In this document: positions 1-9,055 of the stretch, one piece after another
Layout of the letters: each line of letters starts with the position of its first letter
How positions within the stretch are numbered: position 1 is the first letter of the stretch
Assembly: GCF_021601625.1 (NCBI RefSeq)
Contig: NZ_BQHR01000014.1
Location: 62,001-126,000 of the forward strand
Reading direction: 5' to 3'
Length of the DNA stretch: 64,000 bases
Origin: Pseudomonas paraglycinae
GTDB taxonomy: Bacteria; Pseudomonadota; Gammaproteobacteria; Pseudomonadales; Pseudomonadaceae
Notes under the pieces: generated by a model
Seen by the model: the letters and a program-made list of their open reading frames with translations, nothing else
What the model was told of the DNA's origin: nothing
Databases searched by the model: none
Translations under genes and position numbers: made by a program

Positions 1-47
1 GAACCGTCGCTGGTTGTGACTCAATTGCGATGGATCTTAATGTTAAC

Positions 48-60
48 GAGAATGATTGTC
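48..60. promoter_or_regulatory. candidate Fur box
   Basis: GAGAATGATTGTC fits the 6-1-6 Fur arrangement GATAAT-n-ATTATC at 10 of 12 positions. In P. aeruginosa the peroxiredoxin gene found next in this window adjoins bfd, an iron-regulated gene, so this site may serve a gene reading leftwards out of the window. That neighbour is not visible here. Confidence 0.4.
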
Positions 61-285
61 AAAGTGCTTTCCCAGTGGTTTTCATCGCCAACGCCTGTGA
101 CTGACGAACGGTGGTACATGGCCGGATGCCAGCCGGGATTTCGCGAAAAACCTTTGAGGACAGTCGAAAAACGCAGTGTATGATGGTCGGCCCTTGCGAA
201 GGGGGTTCGTGTCACAGGGCTGTCGCCTGAGGGTGGCAGGCTGGCCCGAACCCTGAACTTCAAGTTTCTACACCAGGAGATATCA

Positions 286-888
286 ATGAGCGTACTCGTA
301 GGCAAACAAGCCCCTGACTTCACCGTCCCGGCCGTACTCGGCAATGGCGAGATCGTTGACAGCTTCACCCTGTCCTCGGCCATCAAAGGCAAATACGGCC
401 TGGTGTTCTTCTACCCGCTGGACTTCACCTTCGTCTGCCCGTCCGAGCTGATCGCTCTGGACAACCGCATGGCCGACTTCAAGGCACGCAACGTAGAAGT
501 GATCGCCGTGTCGATCGACTCGCACTTCACCCACAACGCCTGGCGCAACACCCCGGTCAACAATGGCGGCATCGGCCAGGTGAAATACACCATGGCTGCC
601 GACATGAAGCACGACATCGCCAAGGCCTACGACGTTGAATCCGAAGGCGGCGTGGCTTTCCGTGGCGCGTTCCTGATCGACGACAAAGGCGTTGTCCGCT
701 CGCAGATCGTCAACGACCTGCCGCTGGGCCGTAACATGGAAGAGCTGATCCGTCTGGTCGACGCTCTGCAATTCCACGAAGAGCACGGCGAAGTCTGCCC
801 TGCCAACTGGAAAAAAGGCGACAAAGGCATGAACGCTTCGCCAGAAGGCGTTGCGGCTTACCTGACCGAGAACGCTGCTGCCCTGTAA
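286..888 (+). CDS. 2-Cys peroxiredoxin (AhpC/Tsa family)
   Basis: This 200-residue cytosolic thiol peroxidase reduces hydrogen peroxide and organic peroxides. The peroxidatic cysteine is C51 in FTFVCPSE and the resolving cysteine is C171 in EVCPANW, so it is a typical 2-Cys enzyme. A Shine-Dalgarno (CAGGAGA) lies 8 bases before the ATG. A weak TTGAGG/TATGAT promoter (154-184, 19-base spacer) precedes it, and a strong hairpin with a T tract follows. The gene stands alone. It corresponds to PA3529, which in P. aeruginosa also precedes rnt and pyrC. The reductant (AhpF or thioredoxin) cannot be told from sequence; no ahpF is adjacent. Confidence 0.95.
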   Translation: MSVLVGKQAPDFTVPAVLGNGEIVDSFTLSSAIKGKYGLVFFYPLDFTFVCPSELIALDNRMADFKARNVEVIAVSIDSHFTHNAWRNTPVNNGGIGQVKYTMAADMKHDIAKAYDVESEGGVAFRGAFLIDDKGVVRSQIVNDLPLGRNMEELIRLVDALQFHEEHGEVCPANWKKGDKGMNASPEGVAAYLTENAAAL

Positions 889-907
889 GGCGCAACGTCG
901 AGGTACA

Positions 908-936
908 AAAAAACCGGCCCATGTGGCCGGTTTTTT
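908..936. terminator. rho-independent terminator after the peroxiredoxin gene
   Basis: The stem AAAAAACCGGCC / GGCCGGTTTTTT has a 5-base loop and ends in six T. It lies between convergent ahpC-like and rnt genes and could work in both directions. Confidence 0.85.
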
Positions 937-962
937 CATGAATGGAAGAAACCCGACGAGTA

Positions 963-1637
963 TCAGTCGTCGAAGTCTTCCCAACCGCCCATCTGTTTCC
1001 ACCGGTTGACGATGCCGCAGAACAGCTCGGCCGTCTTCTCGGTGTCGTAGCGCGCGGAGTGCGCTTCACGGCCATCGAAGTCGATGTCGGCTGCCTGACA
1101 GGCCTTGGCCAATACGGTTTGACCGTAAGCCAGACCGGCGAGGGTCGCAGTGTCGAAGCTGGAGAATGGGTGGAACGGGTTGCGCTTCATGTCCAGCCGC
1201 GCGACGGCGGCGTTGAGGAAGCCCAGGTCGAAGCTGCTGTTGTGGCCAACCAGAATCGCCCGCTTGCAGCCGTTGGCCTTCAAGGCCTTGCGCACGCCAC
1301 GGAAGATGTCGGTCAGCGCTGTTTCTTCGCTGACGGCCATGCGCAACGGGTGATCGAGCTTGATCCCGGTGAACTCCAGCGCCGCCGCTTCAACGTTGGC
1401 GCCTTCGAACGGCTCGACGCGAAAGAAGTAGGTGTGATCCGGGTAGACGAAACCCTTTTCATCCATGGCGATGGTGGTCGCGGCAATCTCCAGCAGAGCG
1501 TCGGTGGCCGAGTTGAAACCACCGGTTTCTACGTCGACGACAACCGGCAGGTAGCCGCGAAAACGTGCTGCCATTGGATGGCGCGAACCGCCGCCACCTT
1601 GACCGTCCAGTTCGTCGTCGAAATGGTCTTCACTCAC
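963..1637 (-). CDS. rnt: ribonuclease T
   Basis: This 224-residue DEDDh-family 3'-5' exoribonuclease trims tRNA, 5S and 23S rRNA 3' ends. Visible motifs are VVVDVETGG (D35, E37), [10 protein letters not shown], and the [10 protein letters not shown] segment with the catalytic His and last Asp. The start is GTG, overlapping the pyrC stop as GTGA, with GGAGG seven bases upstream inside pyrC. Translation is therefore probably coupled to pyrC. Confidence 0.95.
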   Translation of the reverse strand: MSEDHFDDELDGQGGGGSRHPMAARFRGYLPVVVDVETGGFNSATDALLEIAATTIAMDEKGFVYPDHTYFFRVEPFEGANVEAAALEFTGIKLDHPLRMAVSEETALTDIFRGVRKALKANGCKRAILVGHNSSFDLGFLNAAVARLDMKRNPFHPFSSFDTATLAGLAYGQTVLAKACQAADIDFDGREAHSARYDTEKTAELFCGIVNRWKQMGGWEDFDD

Positions 1638-2680
1638 GCGTGTTCCTCCAGCAGGCGCCAGCGCAGTTTTTCACCGGCGCGCAGCGGGATAACGGTCAGC
1701 TCGCCGAAAGGCAGGCTGGTCGGGGCGGTCCATTCGTCACGAACCAGGGTGATGCGATCGGTGTTCGCCGGTAGGCCGTAGAAACGTGGGCCGTTGAGGC
1801 TGGCGAAGGCTTCGAGCTTGTCCAGCGCATTGCGCTGTTCGAAGGCTTCGGCATACAGCTCGATGGCGGCGTACGCGGTGTAGCAGCCGGCGCAGCCGCA
1901 GGCGGCTTCCTTGGCGTGCTGGGCGTGCGGCGCCGAGTCGGTACCGAGGAAGAACTTCGCGCTGCCACTGGTGGCCGCGTCGAGCAAAGCTTCCTGATGG
2001 GTATTACGCTTGAGGATCGGCAGGCAGTAGAAGTGCGGCCGGATCCCGCCCACCAGCATGTGGTTGCGGTTGTAGAGCAGGTGATGCGCGGTGATGGTCG
2101 CGCCGACGTTGGCCGAAGCCTCGTTGACGAACTGCACGGCGTCGCCGGTGGTGATGTGTTCGAACACCACTTTCAGCGTCGGGAAACGCTCGACCACGCG
2201 GCGCATGTGCTCGTCGATGAAGATTTTTTCGCGGTCGAACACGTCGACGTCGCCACGGGTGACTTCACCGTGGATCAACAGCGGCATGCCGACTTCGGCC
2301 ATGGCTTCCAGCGCCGGGAAAATCTTGTCGATGCTGGTGACCCCGGAATCGGAGTTGGTGGTGGCGCCGGCCGGGTACAGCTTGGCGGCGTGCACGAAAC
2401 CGCTGGCCTTGGCCTCACGGATTTCTTCGGGCTGGGTGCGGTCGGTGAGGTACAGCACCATCAGCGGCTCGAAACGACTGCCGGCCGGGCGGGCAGCGAG
2501 AATCCGCTGGCGATAGCCGTCGGCTTCAGCGGCGTTGCGCACCGGAGGTACCAGGTTGGGCATGATGATGGCGCGACCAAAGGTGCGCGCGACATCCGCA
2601 ACGGTATTGGTCAACACGGCACCATCGCGAAGATGAATGTGCCAGTCGTCGGGACGCAGCAGGGTCAGGCGGTCGGACAT
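1634..2680 (-). CDS. pyrC: dihydroorotase, class II
   Basis: This 348-residue zinc amidohydrolase catalyses the third step of pyrimidine synthesis (carbamoyl aspartate to dihydroorotate). The metal-binding HIHLRDG motif is at residues 14-20. The lysine expected to be carbamylated is K100, in [16 protein letters not shown]. Length and start agree with E. coli PyrC. It is first in a two-gene unit with rnt and divergent from the MotY-like gene. Confidence 0.95.
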   Translation of the reverse strand: MSDRLTLLRPDDWHIHLRDGAVLTNTVADVARTFGRAIIMPNLVPPVRNAAEADGYRQRILAARPAGSRFEPLMVLYLTDRTQPEEIREAKASGFVHAAKLYPAGATTNSDSGVTSIDKIFPALEAMAEVGMPLLIHGEVTRGDVDVFDREKIFIDEHMRRVVERFPTLKVVFEHITTGDAVQFVNEASANVGATITAHHLLYNRNHMLVGGIRPHFYCLPILKRNTHQEALLDAATSGSAKFFLGTDSAPHAQHAKEAACGCAGCYTAYAAIELYAEAFEQRNALDKLEAFASLNGPRFYGLPANTDRITLVRDEWTAPTSLPFGELTVIPLRAGEKLRWRLLEEHA

Positions 2681-2840
2681 GAGGGGATTCCAGGCGGGTC
2701 AAACTGAGGCGAATGCTACCGGAAAAGACTCTTGCAGGCACTCGCTATCAAGTTTTGCGACGAGCGTCCGATATCCCATAGGTATGCCGTAAAGATGTAT
2801 GTCTCGGTCTTTTTTGTTGTAGAAGCCAATGGAGCCTCCC

Positions 2841-3749
2841 GTGCGCCAGCGATATTTAGCCTTGCTCAGTGTGTTTGCCAGCCTTCCCGCGATGGCACTG
2901 ACCTACCAGACCCGTCTGGAGAACATTGAGTGGACGGTCGAGGGCGACAAGTTCGAGTGCCGCCTGACGCAGCCGATCACCGACTTCGGCTCGGGGCAAT
3001 TCGTGCGCAAGGCCGGCGAGCAGGCGACCTTCCGCCTGAACGCCTACAACGCCATGCTCGGCGGCGGTTCGGCGACCCTGCTGGCAGCGGCTGCGCCGTG
3101 GCAGCCGGGACGTGGCGACATCAATCTGGGCACGGTTCGACTGGGCAGCGGCAACGTGCTGTTCAACAGTTCTCAGTCCCAGGCCGGGCAACTGATCAGC
3201 GGGCTGATGGACGGTCGCAGCCCGGTGGTACGCCGGGCATCGGGCGATGGTCGGGTGTCGGAAGTGCGCCTGTTACCGGTCAAGTTCAGCAAGGCGTTCA
3301 ATGACTATCAGACCTGCGTGGCGAAACTGCTCCCGCAGAATTTCGATCAGGTCAAACAATCGCAGATCGGCTTCCCCGGCGAAGGCATCGAACTGGACGC
3401 CGCCGCCAAGGCCAAGCTGCAAGTGATGCTCGAGTACATGAAGGCTGATCCGACGGTCAATCACATCGAACTCGACGGCCACTCGGACAACAGCGGCAAT
3501 CGCCTGACCAATCGCGAACTGTCGCGCCGCCGCGCGCTGGCGGTGGTCGACTTCTTCAAGGCCAATGGCATCCAGGAATCGCAGATCACCGTGCGTTTCC
3601 ATGGCGAACGCTACCCGTTGGTGCCGAACACCAATGCCGCCAACCGGGCCAAGAACCGTCGGGTCAACGTGCATCTGGCGCGGGTGGCACCGACGACTGC
3701 TCCGGCACCTCAGGCCAGCACGCCTGCCAACACTGCGGCGACTTCCTGA
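2841..3749 (+). CDS. motY: MotY-like flagellar protein with OmpA-type peptidoglycan-binding domain
   Basis: This exported protein has a signal peptide (RQRYLALLSVFASLPAMA), an N-terminal beta-rich domain (TYQTRLENIEW...), and a C-terminal OmpA/MotB domain with DGHSDNSGN and the NRELSRRRA helix that binds peptidoglycan. MotY forms part of the T ring around the polar sodium- or proton-driven motor. I chose GTG at 2841 because GGAG lies six bases before it. The in-frame ATG at 2829 overlaps that GGAG and has no ribosome site of its own. It corresponds to PA3526 and sits between pyrC and argG as in P. aeruginosa. Confidence 0.85.
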   Translation: MRQRYLALLSVFASLPAMALTYQTRLENIEWTVEGDKFECRLTQPITDFGSGQFVRKAGEQATFRLNAYNAMLGGGSATLLAAAAPWQPGRGDINLGTVRLGSGNVLFNSSQSQAGQLISGLMDGRSPVVRRASGDGRVSEVRLLPVKFSKAFNDYQTCVAKLLPQNFDQVKQSQIGFPGEGIELDAAAKAKLQVMLEYMKADPTVNHIELDGHSDNSGNRLTNRELSRRRALAVVDFFKANGIQESQITVRFHGERYPLVPNTNAANRAKNRRVNVHLARVAPTTAPAPQASTPANTAATS

Positions 3750-3878
3750 CCTGCAGGTCATCGTCGCCCTCTCGACAGATTCTGTCGCTTTGTCGTCTTA
3801 AGCTGTCGCGCCTCTGTAAATTATCGCGTTTGAGCGGTAGACTCCTCGGCTTTCCGTAGAACCCCGTGGAGTGATGGC

Positions 3879-5096
3879 ATGGCGGACGTAAACAAGGTCG
3901 TTCTGGCGTATTCCGGCGGCCTGGACACTTCGGTGATCCTCAAGTGGCTGCAGGATACTTATAACTGTGAAGTCGTGACCTTCACCGCTGACCTGGGTCA
4001 GGGCGAAGAAGTCGAGCCGGCTCGCGCCAAGGCGCAGGCCATGGGCGTCAAAGAGATCTACATCGACGACCTGCGCGAAGAATTCGTGCGTGACTTCGTG
4101 TTCCCGATGTTCCGTGCCAACACCGTTTACGAAGGCGAGTACCTGCTGGGTACTTCCATCGCGCGTCCGCTGATCGCCAAGCGTCTGATCGAAATCGCCA
4201 ACGAAACCGGCGCCGACGCCATTTCCCACGGCGCGACCGGCAAGGGCAACGACCAGGTCCGTTTCGAACTGGGTGCCTACGCACTCAAGCCAGGCGTGAA
4301 AGTGATCGCCCCTTGGCGCGAGTGGGACCTGCTGTCCCGCGAGAAGCTGATGGACTACGCCGAGAAGCACGCGATCCCGATCGAGCGTCATGGCAAGAAG
4401 AAATCCCCGTACTCGATGGACGCCAACCTGCTGCACATCTCCTATGAAGGCGGCGTGCTGGAAGACACCTGGACCGAGCACGAAGAAGACATGTGGCGCT
4501 GGACCGTCTCTCCGGAGAAGGCTCCCGACACCCCGCAATATCTGGAACTGACCTACCGCAACGGCGACATCGTTGCGCTGGACGGCGTTGAAATGACCCC
4601 GGCCACCGTGCTGGCGACGCTGAACAAGATCGGTGGCGAGCACGGCATCGGCCGTCTGGACATCGTCGAGAACCGTTACGTCGGCATGAAGTCACGTGGC
4701 TGCTACGAAACCCCGGGCGGCACCATCATGCTGCGCGCTCACCGCGCCATCGAATCGATCACCCTGGACCGCGAAGTCGCTCACCTCAAAGACGAGCTGA
4801 TGCCGAAGTACGCCAGCCTGATCTACACCGGTTACTGGTGGAGCCCTGAGCGTCTGATGCTGCAACAGATGATCGACGCCTCCCAGGTCAACGTGAACGG
4901 CGTAGTGCGCCTGAAGCTGTACAAGGGCAACGTGATCGTGACCGGCCGCAAGTCCGACGATTCGCTGTTCGACGCCAACATCGCGACCTTCGAAGAAGAC
5001 GGCGGCGCCTACAACCAGGCCGACGCGGCGGGCTTCATCAAGCTCAACGCGCTACGCATGCGCATTGCTGCCAACAAGGGCCGCAAGCTGTTCTGA
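3879..5096 (+). CDS. argG: argininosuccinate synthase
   Basis: This 405-residue cytosolic enzyme joins citrulline and aspartate with ATP in arginine synthesis. The N-terminal PP-loop AYSGGLDTS is at residues 10-18. The family segments [13 protein letters not shown] and [17 protein letters not shown] are intact. A strong terminator follows at once, so it is probably monocistronic. Confidence 0.97.
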   Translation: MADVNKVVLAYSGGLDTSVILKWLQDTYNCEVVTFTADLGQGEEVEPARAKAQAMGVKEIYIDDLREEFVRDFVFPMFRANTVYEGEYLLGTSIARPLIAKRLIEIANETGADAISHGATGKGNDQVRFELGAYALKPGVKVIAPWREWDLLSREKLMDYAEKHAIPIERHGKKKSPYSMDANLLHISYEGGVLEDTWTEHEEDMWRWTVSPEKAPDTPQYLELTYRNGDIVALDGVEMTPATVLATLNKIGGEHGIGRLDIVENRYVGMKSRGCYETPGGTIMLRAHRAIESITLDREVAHLKDELMPKYASLIYTGYWWSPERLMLQQMIDASQVNVNGVVRLKLYKGNVIVTGRKSDDSLFDANIATFEEDGGAYNQADAAGFIKLNALRMRIAANKGRKLF

Positions 5097-5116
5097 GTCC
5101 ATCGGGACTTGATGTG

Positions 5117-5155
5117 AAAAAACGGCCTTGTCTTAATGACAAGGCCGTTTTTTTT
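5117..5155 (+). terminator. argG terminator
   Basis: A 16-base stem (AAAAAACGGCCTTGTC with its complement) and a 5-base loop end in a run of eight T, 20 bases after the argG stop. Confidence 0.92.
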
Positions 5156-5254
5156 GGTGTTTCTTTTTCGACCTGATTGATATCGGTCAGCGTTCCCGTC
5201 TTCATCGGCTGTAGATCTTGCATTGCATGGATGTCGCGCTCCGCGTTCTATTTT

Positions 5255-5839
5255 TTAAAACTTTCCCAATACGGAAATGTTAGATGACTGGGTGTTGTAA
5301 ATACTAAAGTACGTTGTTCCTTGTGGCGTTTTCGCCTGTTTTGCTGATCTGGCGACATGTTCATTGAGTAAAATGTCCGACACTGCGTCAGTTAAAAAAA
5401 GGAATAATCGGGGCGAATGCTTGTTTGGGTGTGGGATTTTTTCCAGTAGCTCCTCTATTTTCAGAGTCGTGTTTTTCTGTCGAGCATCAATGATGTACAC
5501 CTCGCTCAACGGTTTCGGTAGTTTTATTGGGTATGACCCGCTATTGACGTGTTCGCAGGGTACTTCTGGTGGGTGGGTAGTTGTTTCCTCGAAAGCCTTC
5601 AGGAAATTCTTGTCATTATCAAAATCCGAAGGTGCATATAGTGCGCGATAGTTAAAGTTGAGTGTGATGAAAAATAGAAGCAGCAGGTAGAAAGGAAAGG
5701 TGATCAGAAACCAGACGTAGATTTCCCGTTCATTGTTATTGAGGAATGGCAGGGAAACGGCAGCGGAAGTCTCTGATATAAATGCAAAGATGGCGATAAC
5801 GCTGATCGGGTTGGGTATCTTCTTGTTGAGTTTTAGCAT
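5255..5839 (-). CDS. hypothetical membrane protein in A/T-rich DNA
   Basis: I do not recognise this 194-residue protein. Two hydrophobic segments (about residues 12-32 and 41-62) form an N-terminal hairpin. A soluble C-terminal part of about 130 residues follows, rich in Lys, Asn and Thr, with a central stretch TTTHPPEVPCEHVNSGSYP. No convincing Shine-Dalgarno precedes the ATG. The codons are strikingly A/T-rich beside argG and nth (many AAA, AAT, TTT), which suggests transfer. It is convergent with argG and separated from it by the argG terminator. Confidence 0.5.
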   Translation of the reverse strand: MLKLNKKIPNPISVIAIFAFISETSAAVSLPFLNNNEREIYVWFLITFPFYLLLLFFITLNFNYRALYAPSDFDNDKNFLKAFEETTTHPPEVPCEHVNSGSYPIKLPKPLSEVYIIDARQKNTTLKIEELLEKIPHPNKHSPRLFLFLTDAVSDILLNEHVARSAKQAKTPQGTTYFSIYNTQSSNISVLGKF

Positions 5840-6234
5840 GTTATTTACTCATGGTTTTAGTCTTTCTCGTTGTCTTGGGTTGGGTGGGTGTGAAATGACT
5901 GGGTCAGTCTGAGGTGTGTTTTTTGTGTTTATATTAATTCTCGTGTTTGCGATACCGATAAGTTGTATCTGCTGTTTTTTTGTGCTCGATAATAACTCGT
6001 GTTTTTTTTCTTTTTGGATTTGCGGGCGCTCTCTTAAGCAGGGTGGCAGGCGTTCGTCGTACTGAAAATAGTTTATGTTTTTGTGTGGGTGAGTCATTTC
6101 TGTAGGAATAGTCTTTATTGGCTGTAGGAGGCGTCTCTCGCTACCCGTGTAGAGGAACTTCTCTATGCCATGTAGGAAATGACTACGTTATTGTGCCGGT
6201 TCTAAAAATTCGAACAGCGAAACTGGACTTGCCC
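5840..6234. other. A/T-rich intergenic stretch
   Basis: About 395 bases upstream of both the hypothetical membrane protein and the response regulator. The only structure I see is the TGTAGGA array listed separately. An 82-codon open frame on the minus strand (5849-6097) has no ribosome site or family resemblance and was not called. Confidence 0.5.
6101..6177 (+). promoter_or_regulatory. array of four TGTAGGA-type direct repeats
   Basis: TGTAGGA occurs at 6101, 6123 and 6171, and the variant TGTAGAGGA at 6148. The spacings are 22, 25 and 23 bases, close to two helical turns. The array ends 57 bases before the response-regulator start. TAGGAAA, in the last copy, is the complement of the heptad reported for BvgA sites (TTTCCTA), and the downstream gene is a BvgA-family regulator. 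TGTAGGA is also a common start of Pseudomonas REP sequences, so a decayed repeat is an alternative. Confidence 0.35.
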
Positions 6235-6861
6235 ATGAATAAAGTGCTGATCGTGGATGATCACCCCGTCATTCGTCTTGCGGTACGTATGCTGATGGAA
6301 CGTCATGGCTACGAAGTCATTGCAGAAACCGATAATGGCGTAGATGCGTTACAACTGGCTCGTGACCAGATGCCGGATATCGTCATTCTGGATATCGGCA
6401 TACCGAAACTGGATGGACTGGAAGTCATCGCGCGCCTTACAACAAGTGCAATGCCGTTGAAAGTGCTCGTGCTGACGTCCCAGTCACCGGGACACTTCTC
6501 CATGCGATGCATGCAGTCGGGGGCGGCGGGATATGTTTGCAAGCAACAGGATCTGACGGAGTTGCTGAGTGCAATCAAGGCGGTACTGTCTGGATACAGC
6601 TATTTTCCGAACCAGGCGTTGCACACCGTGCGAACCAGCCTGGGGAATGCCAGCGAGGCGGACATGGTTGATCGCCTGTCCGGGCGCGAGATGATGGTGT
6701 TGCAGCAATTGGCGCGCGGCAAGACCAACAAGGAGATTGCCGACGGAATGTTCCTCAGCAACAAGACCGTGAGTACCTACAAGACTCGGTTGTTATTGAA
6801 ACTCAATGCGCGCTCGCTGGTGGATCTGATTGAACTGGCGCAACGAAACGGCCTTGTCTGA
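6235..6861 (+). CDS. orphan response regulator, BvgA/EvgA-like (REC + LuxR-type HTH)
   Basis: The product has 208 residues. The receiver domain has the acidic pair D8/D9, phospho-acceptor D53 in VILDIGIPKLDG, switch T81 and K103. The LuxR-type HTH (about 145-205) includes SGREMMVLQQLARGKTNKEIA. The closest pattern I know is Bordetella BvgA. The start at ATG 6235 begins exactly at the receiver domain; an upstream in-frame TTG would add 39 unlikely residues. No histidine kinase is adjacent, so its sensor must be elsewhere. It may bind the repeat array in its own leader. Confidence 0.85.
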   Translation: MNKVLIVDDHPVIRLAVRMLMERHGYEVIAETDNGVDALQLARDQMPDIVILDIGIPKLDGLEVIARLTTSAMPLKVLVLTSQSPGHFSMRCMQSGAAGYVCKQQDLTELLSAIKAVLSGYSYFPNQALHTVRTSLGNASEADMVDRLSGREMMVLQQLARGKTNKEIADGMFLSNKTVSTYKTRLLLKLNARSLVDLIELAQRNGLV

Positions 6862-6918
6862 GGGTTTCAGTGGCTGACGGATCATGGGCGGATCGGAATC
6901 AGCGTGTGACATAAAGAG

Positions 6919-6943
6919 AAAAGCCTCCGTTTCAGGAGGCTTT
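6919..6943 (-). terminator. terminator between response regulator and PA3496-like gene
   Basis: The stem AAAGCCTCC / GGAGGCTTT has a 6-base loop. Read on the minus strand it ends in TTTTC, six bases beyond the stop of the small gene. Confidence 0.7.
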
Positions 6944-6949
6944 CAAATG

Positions 6950-7129
6950 TCAGAGATCAAAATCGTAATCGGCCAATTGCTTCTGCAGTCGGCGCTCCTC
7001 GAGCAGGTTGTCGATGGTTCGGCGTTTGCTCAAGTTGGTCTTGGCGACTTCAACCACAGGTTCGGCATCATCGGCCTCCGTGGCGATAAAATCGTCATCC
7101 GCTTCTAATTGCTCTTTGCTGGTGCTCAT
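6950..7129 (-). CDS. PA3496-like small protein
   Basis: This 59-residue acidic cytosolic protein starts MSTSKEQLEADDDF and ends in RRTIDNLLEERRLQKQL followed by ADYDFDL. The second half is a charged helix. GGAG lies eight bases before the ATG. It resembles the PA3496 family of small proteins, described in databases as putative envelope-integrity proteins. In P. aeruginosa the homologue also lies beside nth. The function is not established. Confidence 0.75.
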   Translation of the reverse strand: MSTSKEQLEADDDFIATEADDAEPVVEVAKTNLSKRRTIDNLLEERRLQKQLADYDFDL

Positions 7130-7236
7130 AAGGTCGACTCCAGGCTAAGACTGCCTTTGGCGCTCCTTATATCGATATTCCAGCAGATGGTAAAAAAGAT
7201 TTTTTCAATCGATAAATCAATAAAACCCATAGCCGC

Positions 7237-7875
7237 TCAATCGTCGGAAGTTTTGTGCTTGTAATCGCACAGATCTTCGATCCGACAGCTGCCGCAACGG
7301 GGTTTGCGCGCCAGACACACGTAGCGTCCGTGAAGAATGAGCCAGTGGTGGGAGTCGAGCAGGTATTCCTTTGGCACAAATTTCATCAGCTTCTTTTCCA
7401 CCTCGACCACATTTTTACCCGGTGCAATCCCGGTGCGGTTGCTGACCCGGAAAATGTGGGTGTCCACCGCCATGGTCAACTGGCGGAACGCGGTGTTTAG
7501 CACCACGTTGGCGGTCTTGCGGCCAACGCCGGGCAAGGCTTCCAGTTCTTCGCGCGTCTGCGGGACTTCGCCATTGTGCAACTCGACCAGCAGGCGGCAG
7601 GTCTCGATCACGTTTTTGGCCTTGCTGTTGTAGAGGCCGATAGTCTTGATGTACTCGGACAACCCTTCGACGCCCAAGGCGTGAATGGCTGCCGGCGTGT
7701 TCGCCACCGGGAACAGCTTGGCCGTCGCCTTGTTTACCCCGACGTCCGTTGATTGCGCGGACAGAATCACCGCGATCAACAGTTCGAAAGGCGACGAGTA
7801 GGCCAGTTCGGTCTTGGGTTCGGGGTTGTCCTCGTGAAGCCTGCGGAAGATCTCCAGACGTTTTGCGGCATTCAT
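7237..7875 (-). CDS. nth: endonuclease III
   Basis: This 212-residue DNA glycosylase/AP lyase removes oxidised pyrimidines. The helix-hairpin-helix LPGVGRKTANVV carries catalytic K120, and D138 lies in AVDTHIFRVSNR. The C-terminal [4Fe-4S] ligands follow the classic C-x6-C-x2-C-x5-C spacing. The start overlaps the rnfE stop by four bases (ATGA), making it the last gene of the rnf operon. Confidence 0.97.
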   Translation of the reverse strand: MNAAKRLEIFRRLHEDNPEPKTELAYSSPFELLIAVILSAQSTDVGVNKATAKLFPVANTPAAIHALGVEGLSEYIKTIGLYNSKAKNVIETCRLLVELHNGEVPQTREELEALPGVGRKTANVVLNTAFRQLTMAVDTHIFRVSNRTGIAPGKNVVEVEKKLMKFVPKEYLLDSHHWLILHGRYVCLARKPRCGSCRIEDLCDYKHKTSDD

Positions 7876-8453
7876 GGGTGATGCGTTTCCTCGGGTAGGT
7901 CGGAGGGGCGAGCCCAGGCCTGACGGGCGGCCAGTAACAGTCCAAGCAATATGAAGGCGCCGGGCGCCAGCGTCGCGAAATGCAGGCCGTCGCCGAACAG
8001 AATCAAACCTTGCCAGTGTTCCGACAAATGATGGCCGATGCTGCCCTGACCGATCAGTTCACGCAACACCGCGAGCACAATCATCAGTGCGGCAAACAGG
8101 CCGTACAGTTTCAGTCGATTACGGACCGACCGGCGAAAAAATCCATTGTGCTCCAGCACGACGCACTGCAAGCCAATCAGCCCGGCATAAAGACTGATCA
8201 GTTGATGCCACTGCAGCGCACCGCGTTGCAGAACAATATCGGCGCTGCCGGCCAGGGTCGCGGCCAGTACCAGGCTGACCGGCAACAGGCTCTCGTTGCT
8301 CAGGCGCGAGCGCAGCGGTGCCATGCACAAACCGTAAATGCCCACGACAACCGCAAATATCAACAGAGTCGCCAGCGCGCCCGCCACAGAGTCGGTGGCA
8401 CCGATCAACAACACCAGCATCATTGAGTTCGCCAGAGTCGCTGACGTATTCAT
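7872..8453 (-). CDS. rnfE: Rnf-like integral membrane subunit E, divergent
   Basis: This 193-residue protein has about six membrane helices. RnfE and RnfA are paralogues that in standard complexes hold a shared intramembrane [2Fe-2S] cluster with two cysteines each. Where E. coli RsxE has LLGLCPLLAV, this protein has a shortened LLIGATDSVAG without cysteine. The second site is kept (C97 in LIGLQCVVL, against VTNCIVVG). The C terminus (LREIIG-like and LPPGAF-like segments) matches the family. It overlaps rnfG and nth by four bases each. Confidence 0.82.
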   Translation of the reverse strand: MNTSATLANSMMLVLLIGATDSVAGALATLLIFAVVVGIYGLCMAPLRSRLSNESLLPVSLVLAATLAGSADIVLQRGALQWHQLISLYAGLIGLQCVVLEHNGFFRRSVRNRLKLYGLFAALMIVLAVLRELIGQGSIGHHLSEHWQGLILFGDGLHFATLAPGAFILLGLLLAARQAWARPSDLPEETHHP

Positions 8454-9055
8454 GGCGTGCTCCCGAGCAGGGTCGTCCGGTGTTCATCAAAGTAACGCAG
8501 GGCATCGTGGATGGCATTGATGGCCGCGCGAGAGGTAATGGTTGCGCCCGCGATCTGGTCGAATTGCCCCTGATCCTTCTTCAAGGCCCATCCGGCGTCC
8601 GTCGGTTGGTTGCTCGATTTTCCGCTAAAGGTCTGAAGCCAGCTATTTGGCCAGTCGCCGATATGTCCACCCAGCGAAGGTGTTTCGTTTTGCTCGAGGG
8701 TTCTCACACCGAGCAATCGGCCGTTAGCGTCGATGGCAATCAGCAACTCGATATTGCCGGCATAACCTTGGGCCTGGCTGCGCAACAGGACTGCCACGGG
8801 TTGGCCGCCTTTGCTCGCCCGATAACCGCCCAGCAACAGACTGTGGCTCAGGTTGATGTCGGTCAGCGCCAGAGGTTGTTCAAGCGGCTGATTGTCGTAA
8901 GCGTCGACCGGCAGCACGTCCAACAGCTTGCGACTTTCAAGCAGACGCTGTTCGGCGGCGATCTGAGGTGCGTTGCTGCGTTGCACCAACCACGTCACGC
9001 CGATGCCCAACGCAGTAATCAACGCCAGTGTGATCAGGCTGTTCGTCCGGTTCAT
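8450..9055 (-). CDS. rnfG: Rnf-like subunit G (covalent FMN protein)
   Basis: The 201-residue product has one N-terminal membrane helix (SLITLALITALGIGVTWLV) and a periplasmic flavin domain. The Thr expected to carry FMN is T172 in IAGATITSRAA, and the family stretch QNETPSLGGHI is present. ATG 9055 overlaps the rnfD stop by four bases (ATGA). The cofactor site appears intact, unlike the cysteines of subunits A and E. Confidence 0.88.
   Translation of the reverse strand: MNRTNSLITLALITALGIGVTWLVQRSNAPQIAAEQRLLESRKLLDVLPVDAYDNQPLEQPLALTDINLSHSLLLGGYRASKGGQPVAVLLRSQAQGYAGNIELLIAIDANGRLLGVRTLEQNETPSLGGHIGDWPNSWLQTFSGKSSNQPTDAGWALKKDQGQFDQIAGATITSRAAINAIHDALRYFDEHRTTLLGSTP

Noticed and set aside
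3773-3787. CGACAG-ATT-CTGTCG hairpin before argG
   Set aside because: Short stem without a T run and no match to an ArgR site that I can support.
5849-6097. 82-codon open frame on the minus strand upstream of the hypothetical membrane protein
   Set aside because: No ribosome-binding site, a low-complexity Pro/Thr/Lys/Gln sequence, no hydrophobic or domain pattern, and it overlaps the probable regulatory array side of the next gene.
6884-7108. 74-codon plus-strand frame opposite the PA3496-like gene
   Set aside because: It runs through the terminator hairpin and lacks a ribosome site; the minus-strand 59-residue protein is the conserved one.
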